Shown here: in pieces, positions 57,106 to 64,000 of the stretch | Layout: each line of letters begins with the position of its first letter | Position numbering within the stretch: position 1 is the stretch's first letter | NCBI GenBank assembly: GCA_032821775.1 | Contig: JAVLRN010000004.1 | Coordinates: 2,046,001-2,110,000 of the forward strand | Source: Sanguinoderma infundibulare | Lineage: Eukaryota > Basidiomycota > Agaricomycetes > Polyporales > Polyporaceae | Length of the DNA stretch: 64,000 bases | Direction: 5' to 3' | The notes under the pieces: generated by a model | Seen by the model: only the letters and a program-made list of their open reading frames with translations | What the model was told of the DNA's origin: nothing | Databases searched by the model: none | Translations under genes and position numbers: made by a program

Positions 57106-58170
57106 TTGCCCTGTCCTCATCTGACCATCTTTAGAAGCCCCGGCAGCCTGTCCTGCATCATCTCCCTGCTGCAGCTCCTTCCCTCTCAGCAGTCCATCCC
57201 TGTGGGCCCATCCATCAATGCATTCTCACTGTCATCACCTCACCAATATGATGACATGACGTCCAATCGCCCTTCCTCACTCTCCACATTCTCCTCTGCT
57301 GTCTACTCACCCTGGCACCTTCCTTCTCCATGGACCATCCCTGAGGGCCAGTCAACTGCCACGTATTCACACTACATGACTGTCTGTGGACAGTGGGACA
57401 ACGTGAGGCACAGGAGGGGGAAGAGGACGATAATGAAGAGGATGAGGAGGCACGGGCACGGGTGTGGGCAGAGATCACAGGATGGTGAGTACTTACATTC
57501 AGTCTCCTCACCCTCGCTCTCCATCATCTGGCCACTGTGGCTCCTTTCCTAAGGGCAGTCAACTGTGGTGTCCTCATCGCCATCACCCCATCCTTTCGAC
57601 ATCCCCACCTGCCACCTCAGCAGACCTCTATCCGAGCACCCATATCAACGTCCATCAACATCTTCCACCCCGCAGAGGACCACACGGGTGCCAGCTGGAT
57701 CCCTTGTGTGCGCAGCATGATCCAGCTCCCTTCCGGTGACAACAACAACTTTAACCCTATACAGACCAAGGAGGTCAAGGTTGCGATCGACACACACATG
57801 GCTTCCAGGGCCAAGGCCGACTCCGAGACTTAGATACTGACCAACCACAAGCCTCCCGTGCAGCACAGGAAGATCCTCGTCATTGTCTCGCACCTGCACC
57901 CAAACAGCAAGCACAAGCAGGGATGGTAAGTGTTTTTGTACATTTGACTGTGATTGTGGAGAAGGTGCTGTCAGTGAGTGAAGGGGTCGCTTACACAGTC
58001 GACAAACAGAGCTAAAACAATGGTATGTATAGTGTTTCTGGCACCTGGAGCATGTGTCCCTCAATGAGCACATCATTGTTGAGCATGAGCAGTTCCGTAG
58101 TCAATGCCCCAGGTATGGCTTCATCCAGATGAATGAGCACCTCCTTCAATATGTTAAGTCTGAGCTATAG
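57106..58170 (+). pseudogene. Unrecognised plus-strand gene remnant
   Basis: Best stretch is 57640-57930: HPAEDHTGASWIPCVRSMIQ, DNNNFNPIQTKEVKVAIDTH, a stop, NHKPPVQHRKILVIVSHLHP. A GTAAGT donor follows at 57928, then after about 120 bp EHVSLNEHIIVEHEQFRSQC and GFIQMNEHLLQYVKSEL to a stop near 58170. Composition and the splice donor argue for a real gene. Family unknown. Upstream frames from 57106 are less convincing. Confidence 0.4.
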
Positions 58171-58399
58171 GTCATTGTTGAGGCCTGAAGGTCTGATGCT
58201 CGACTGTCTCAACATCGCTTTCCAGGCCTTGGTCTGGTGTTTGGATACCCTCCGCCACACTGTGCTCGTTCTCCCTCCTCCCCTCTTGCCTCGCATGTAG
58301 AAGTGTCAGCTTGTGTTTTTGTTTATCTCGATATGTGTGATCTATGCATGTTGTAGTGCATGTTTGTTGCTGTTGTTACATAGTGTGGCTTATGATGCC

Positions 58400-58718
58400 A
58401 TTCCTCACTGTTGTTTGTGCTGTGAATAATGCAGAATGTGATGTCAATGCACTCAACCATACCAGAGTGTTTTGATTGTCTCAACACATGAAAATAGGTC
58501 TGAAGTAGTGTAAAAGTAGTACTAAGTAGTACAACTGCTGTTCTTGTCCAAGATGATAGTGCATATTATTACAATTATAAAGATGTCCCTGCATGTAAGT
58601 ACAATGTTAGTACTCAGATGGCCGAATTAGATCAAATTAGATTGATAGTAGCTCCATTAGATCATATTTGTACTAAATACATTGAATTAGCTTGGGAGGG
58701 TTTTCCTGATGAGAGTGA
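58400..58718 (+). repeat. Duplicated segment, copy 2
   Basis: Related to 52270-52536: both contain AAAATAGGTCTRAAGTAGT, GTAGCTCCATTAGATCATA and GAATTAGCTTGGG, then diverge after TTTTCCTGATG. This copy has about 40 extra bp (near 58575-58615). It is downstream of the 57106-58170 remnant. Confidence 0.6.
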
Positions 58719-58719
58719 G

Positions 58720-59019
58720 CCACTCGAGCTAGTAGGTGGTGGTGTCTGGTCAAGATGTGTTAATGACTGGGGGGCCACAGCTAATACATTTTGATGCATG
58801 TGGAGTCTTTTGTTCTTTTCATTGTTCAAAATGGGGCCTTTGAAGAAGAGAGTAAGCAACCTGCAAAGGTGACATCGATGCGATAGCCCAAGGGCGTCTG
58901 GACATCAGCATTTTGTGGTGGAGTGCAGAAGTCCCTGGAACCTGCCCTTAACAATTCAGTGATCCCCGCGAGTTGTAAGTGCCATGCCGCACACAGCTGT
59001 ACACCCAGGGCATACAACA
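58720..59019. other. No recognised feature
   Basis: Short frames on both strands only. Immediately upstream of the solo LTR. Confidence 0.4.
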
Positions 59020-59024
59020 GGCAT

Positions 59025-59498
59025 TGTCATGGTTTTTTGCGCCACATTTGGCAATGTTCCATTTCTGAAGGTCGGCACAGCCCGGGCAGCATTTATCATT
59101 ATCTTATCTCTCAGGGCCGGCCCGGGAGGAGCCCAGTTCTGACCCATCATTGGTCATTGTTATGTAAATAGGTTCCCTTATTGTTCTCCAGCCTCATGGC
59201 AGCCTCATGGTAGCCTCATTGTTCCCTCATGTATGTGCCAAACATGGCCACATAGGACATGGTCTGTGCACCCTTCTGTAATAGTATATAAGGGCTGTGA
59301 GGTGGGCTCAGAGACCTTAGATTCTGTCTCTTGTTCTCTTCCCCCTCCACTGTAGGCAGCTTAACAGCCCCTGCCACCACTTGTCTCCTCACCTAGACAA
59401 TCCATCCTCTTTGCCTCTGCCCACTCTACTGTGTGTCAGCCCACACCAGTAAGCTCTGTTTTTGTTTTTGTTTGTGGTGCAGTCGCTCAGCTGTGACA
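59025..59498 (+). repeat. Solo LTR of the element D family
   Basis: TGTCATGG...CTGTGACA, 474 bp, flanked by GGCAT on both sides (59020-59024 and 59499-59503), a perfect 5-bp target duplication. A GTATATAAGG promoter box is at about 59284. It is the same family as 30685-31219 in opposite orientation. A clean duplication with no interior indicates LTR-LTR recombination after insertion. Confidence 0.9.
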
Positions 59499-59503
59499 GG
59501 CAT

Positions 59504-60290
59504 CCACACCATCTGGAGACATATGCCAGCACAATAAGGTGTCCTATTGACCTATCACAGTTGCAGTGATCATGTAAGTGCGGAATAATGCCGCTGGACC
59601 AGTATAGGACATCCACTACAATCAGTGCTCCCCTCCCTGGGAGACTCGTCGGACAATTTTGCATGCAGTCATCCATTGAATGAGGTAATACGAGTTGGTG
59701 AGTGAGTGAATTTCAGCAGATTTTAATGAGCATATTATGGATCTCCACCTACTTACGTTTAACTGAGCCTCTAGAGATTTAGTGGCGTTGGGGTGGGTGC
59801 ACCATAGCTTGTTCACAATGGCATTGTGTCATTTGCACGATTGCGCGAACTTACTGTCAATTTGTATGGAGTACTGTCATGCTTCCGTCGGCAGAGTAAT
59901 TCGAGGTCAGCATTTGCTTTATTCAAACTGCCATGGATGTTGCTCATGACCCACTTCAACTTATTTGACAGATCCTCAGACGAGGCTGTCCCACAACGAG
60001 GGTAAGGTTGTGGCATATCAGCAAAGCTGGTGTAAGGGTCTGGGCCGGTTACAGACCGCCCAGCACCCGTTCAGCAATCACCAACTGTATAGTTGTGGTG
60101 CATACACGTAGATACATGAATCCTGTAGATACTTGCCCTCACCTTTGTACACCTCACTTGCGTTCACCTTGAGTAACCAGACTCGGTTCAACGTATCTTG
60201 GCATGATATCTAAGGCAACCCTCAAGTACTAGGTGCTCTACTTGATTATTTTACACTTTTTTATGTTCCCTTCTTGTCATTACTCTTGGC
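59504..60290. other. Minus-strand coding scraps and the 5' flank of element F
   Basis: Minus-strand frames 59813-60016 (SSEDLSNKLKWVMSNIHGSL, then NKANADLELLCRRKHD) and 59622-59816 (HPNATKSLEAQLN) look coding but are short. 60020-60290 should hold the 5' LTR or leader of element F, but with one copy its borders cannot be set. CTTGGCGAC directly precedes the gag ATG and could be a primer site. Confidence 0.3.
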
Positions 60291-60294
60291 GACA

Positions 60295-63200
60295 ATGGGC
60301 AAGTCCAACAAAAAGAAGAACACCACTCAAAAGGCTCAGACAGCCACGGAAAAAGCGCGGCTGGCCGACCAAGCCGAATCTGGGGGTCCTGGTGGTAATG
60401 CAACCCCACCGGGACCAGGTGACTCCACACGGGTGCAGCTGGGAGGGTCCGAACGGCTCTCCCCGCTCACCCCACTATCGGAAAACCACTGTGAGGATGA
60501 GCATGCCAATTCCACCGACAGATTGACGCACTCAGGAGGTGCACAACTTCTGGAGGGCCACATTGAAGCTGATCCTTTGGCACACATCATGCTCCAGAAC
60601 AGTTTGGGAGGGGACCACGAGTTGACCCGCACAACCTCCGAAGCAGAAGTGAAGGCCACCCTGGAAAACCTCGTGGATGATACACAGGCCCAGTATGACC
60701 TGTTGGATGGGGAACTCCATGAGGCACTGGAACGACAAGCCATCCTTGGCAAGAAACAGGAAGCTGTCTTCCATTGGATTCAAAACATCCGGAAGAGAGC
60801 ACAAGACGACCGTCTCATGTTCTCCTGCAGCATAAAAAGGACCCGGGAGATCCTTGCAGCCCAGGATGTCCGCAGCAAATTCTCAGGTCTGGACGAGGAC
60901 ACCCAACCAACTGGCCTGGCAGCGCATCAGCGTCAGGTCAAGGTAGAAGATGATGAAGTCTCCTACCTTGACCACAGTAGTCCAGAAGAGGCAAATAACG
61001 ACCACCTCTTCCAAACTCGGAGCCTGAACGAAGACTCTCGGGAATACAAGAAGTGAGAGGTGGCTCAGTTACATGCCCTTGCCCGTGAACACTACGCTGA
61101 AGGTGTGCATGCGCACAATGCGCACATGGAAGCGATGTGAAACAAGATTTCTGGACTAGGACCGGCGGCCAGAAGGATGGGCGAACATAGTACGTACTCT
61201 TGCCAATACCGCCGCCACTATGGGACTGGTCCTCCGGATAATGATGGGGATGACGAGGACGATGAGAGCTCATCCCTCCCATCTCATCATGGCCACACTG
61301 AACGTCATGGTCATGAGGGCAATGACTCACTCCACGATCAAGGCTCTCAAGGGTCAACTAACAGAGACGTGAGGGACGACCGAGGCAGTGCCGCTGGTGG
61401 GGGGCATCCACCCGACAGCTCGAGTGATGACGAGGGCCCTCCCTTGTCATCTGGTAAGAAACGAGGGCCCAGAGTGGCCAATGGCCCATGCCCCTGCAAC
61501 TCCTGCACCCCACACCGACAGAGCACAGGAGCTGGTGGCGATCGCAGCCCATCCTACCTGCAACCTGGTAGTGGGAAGGATTACTTCCTCACCCATGACC
61601 CCAATGACCCCAATGGGCCATTCACAGATAAGCAACTTGAACTTATTTGAGCTACTATCCAGGGACAAGTCTTGCGTGACTCCTTGGATCTCCCGGCCCT
61701 CAAGAGCCTCAAGAACGTGCCTTCCGCTGGCCACTACGGCAGAGACAATGACGCCGAGGCATTCATGTCATGGCTCAGGGGGCTGCTATGGTGGCTCGCG
61801 CTCACATGGGTCACCGGACCCGACCTCGACGAGGACTGAGTCCAATTACTTGGTCAGCATCTAGTGAAGGAAGCCCGAGCTTGGTATGACGATGCCGTCG
61901 ACAATATCAACAGCATCGGGAGCCACTGGAATTTTGAACAGGTGGTCTGTGCCTTGTACCGCCAGTTCATCCACAGGTCTACCGCACGTTCTGCGGTGGA
62001 TCAATTCGCTTGCACCAGATACCGAAAAGAGACTGATGTAAACAGCCTATGGAATGCATTGGTGGCCCTGGCCCAGAAGATGCCAGAGTCACCCGATGAA
62101 TACTCATTCAAGCAGCACTTCGTCGACGCGCTGCCCGAAGACCTATGTGCTCCAATGCTCCGCATTCTGGACATCTCCATTGAGAAGTCCACTCCATGGG
62201 CCCTATGATGGGCAGCCCTCCACCAAGAGGAGAACAACCGCGCACTCGACGACTGGCAGATGGCGCATCGCACGAATACCGCATGCGATCATCATACTAA
62301 CAAGAGGCCCGCCAGGACCAATTGTCCAGCAGACCGTCCACAAGGCCAGCTATGACCATACACTCCTCACTGCCTGTCTCAACTAGGCAATGCGGGCAGC
62401 GCCCCAGCCCAGCCATGGTCTCAACCATCACGTGCGTTCAACAATGCGCGTGGCCCTGGACAACCACAGCCAGCGACTGATACACATCACCAGGCCAGCA
62501 ACCGACCAGGTGCAGTGAAGCCTCCCAGCACAGCTGCAGCCTCCGGACCCCAATGCTATAATTGCAAGGGGTTCGGGCATATCGCCGCCCAGTGCCCAAA
62601 GGCACAAGCCCCCCATTTGCATGCTGCACAGATTGTCAGTGATGGCAATCTGAACAATCCGAACAATCCCGACACTTACCTAACCGCTGACGAGCAATCA
62701 TTGGTGGACAGGGCCATGGATAGGATTGAAGAGACCATCCCCGATCCAAGGGAGGAACCAGCCAGTCCTGAAGAGAGTGTGTCAGGTAATGATGCTCTCT
62801 ACGAATCCGACGAGCAATTCTACGGCGATGGATCCCAGTACGATCCGGATGACAAGTTTGTCGACGCATTCTCGGACCATGGTGACGATGACATGTGGTT
62901 TGGATCCATGTGTGTAATTGCAGACAAAGGGGAAACCCCATCTGTGAATGGTGATGAGGCTGCCCACTGCAACATTATTGAGTATGCCGACAATACCATC
63001 TCATTCTTCTGAGTGAGGAAAGACTTCATTGGCCCTCAACCCCATCCCCTCGATATCCTCCATCCTGCAATTGCAGTGGGCCACCTTGGGGCGCACGCCG
63101 TAATTCGAATGGACCCTGGCGATTACAGCACCAAAGGAGACAAGGAAGATTCGGACATGCCAGAGCTCGAGGATGTCTCCATAGAAGATAGAATACGTCA

Positions 63201-64000
63201 GGTCCGTGAATTCATCAATGAATACCACGGACTCAGGATCGAGCTCCCACTCACCTGGCAATTCGACCAAGCCTGGTTGGCTTTCGTGGACTCTGAAAGA
63301 GCTGACTCCAACTTGGAACTGCTACTGGGAGTGGCATACCGCCTATCCCAGCAGAACAATCACCTCATCAATGCATTGCACAACGCGCGCAACCAGGCCG
63401 ATGCCCTGTGCGCGTCGCTTGGCTAGACTCGACGGGAACTGGTGATCATGCTGTTCTGAGAAAGAGAGGCAATCAACACTGAACGAGGCCCTCTCTTCAA
63501 TCACCTGTCCCTAGCTGACTGACAATGAGACTGTGTACAGGTGCATGTGATGACTGAAATTCGACCACTGGAGGTTGATGAGAATGATGATTGTGACGGA
63601 TCTGCTCGTGATCTTACACTCAAGGAAGCAAACAATTTGCTTCTACAAGTCCTGGATGGCCGGGAAATCCCTATTGGTGCAGGCATTGCTCTGCCTGACT
63701 ATGAACAGATTAGGTGAGTGATGCCTCGATTCTTCACGATGAGGGTGTCATCTGGGACAGAGAGTTTGGCAACTCACATGCGTGCGGGTCGCTGACCACT
63801 AATTTCAGAAGGCGAGCAGGAATGTTTAATTATCCAGCTCGTCGTCAATGGGTTAGGCTCTCTGACGCTGTGTGATGCCGGTAGTACGACTGAGATGCTT
63901 AGCAATGACTTCGCGAAAGTATCCAACTGTGACATCATCAAGTTGGAGAACCCTGCTACTCTCCAACCAGGATGCATGGGCAGCCGCTCACACATCAACT
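60295..64000 (+). pseudogene. Element F gag and protease (Ty3/gypsy), continues past the right edge
   Basis: ATG 60295 (MGKSNKKKNTTQKAQ). One frame, with no frameshift seen, runs to the window end. It has an acidic, Ser-rich gag N terminus and a coiled coil (DLLDGELHEALERQAILGKK). The capsid-like part is around 61860-62200 (WYDDAVDNINSIGSHWNFEQ, then RQFIHRSTARSAVDQFACTR). A perfect CCHC knuckle is CYNCKGFGHIAAQC (62551-62592). Protease is LTLCDAGSTTEML near 63860 (DSG read as DAG). The frame is cut by 12 TGA (61054, 61138, 61648, 61837, 62206, 62353, 63010, 63457, 63520, 63526, 63715, 63793) and one TAG (63424). It is the least decayed gypsy copy here. Pol lies beyond the window. Confidence 0.8.

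Overview
This window looks like transposon-rich accessory DNA from a filamentous basidiomycete (probably an agaricomycete). That is inferred from host-gene remnants with 50-60 bp GT-AG introns (GH76-like glycosidase, Con7-like C2H2 factor, HSF-type domain, DUF6589-type protein), and from chromodomain Ty3/gypsy, hAT and PIF/Harbinger-type elements. I see no tRNA, rRNA, CRISPR or bacterial operon structure. Most coding sequence is broken.

Layout. 1-384 is the start of an intact unrecognised minus-strand ORF that leaves the window. 470-2450 holds decayed minus-strand coding remnants, 2.5-5.3 kb is mostly unassigned, and 5398-6230 is a GH76 pseudogene. 6482-11092 is the gag-pol of a minus-strand Ty3/gypsy element (A). 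Its 5' LTR (29749-30222) is separated from its body by an 18.4-kb composite (11265-29696) flanked by CTAGA. The composite is LTR1 - element B - LTR2 - element C - LTR3, all minus strand, from one self-priming chromodomain family. B and C each carry two extra ORFs (x and y); in B these lie after pol, where envelope-like genes sit in other retroelements. 30685-36567 is element D (minus strand, chromodomain, 3' LTR kept). 38570-41798 is the pol of a different gypsy lineage (E, plus strand), followed by an uninterrupted 212-codon ORF.

43.8-45.2 kb is an unrecognised minus-strand remnant. 45947-50810 is a full-length hAT element with terminal inverted repeats and 8-bp target duplications, inserted just 5' of the first recognisable exon of a decayed Con7-like zinc-finger gene (50836-52160). 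Then follow a second A-type LTR (52569-53036), a DUF6589-type 3' fragment (to 54099), a 642-bp Harbinger-type element with a SANT-like ORF (54206-54847), an HSF-type DNA-binding-domain pseudogene (56470-57042, minus strand), a solo LTR of the D family (59025-59498, perfect 5-bp duplication), and the gag-protease part of another gypsy element (F, 60295 to the right edge).

Common theme. Decay is strongly biased to transitions. Expected Arg codons have become Cys, His, Gln, Trp or TGA, Trp codons have become TGA, and acidic catalytic residues have become Asn or Lys. Both transposons and the host-gene copies are affected, as expected from cytosine methylation/deamination or a RIP-like process. 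Family assignments come from recognised motifs only; no database search was run.
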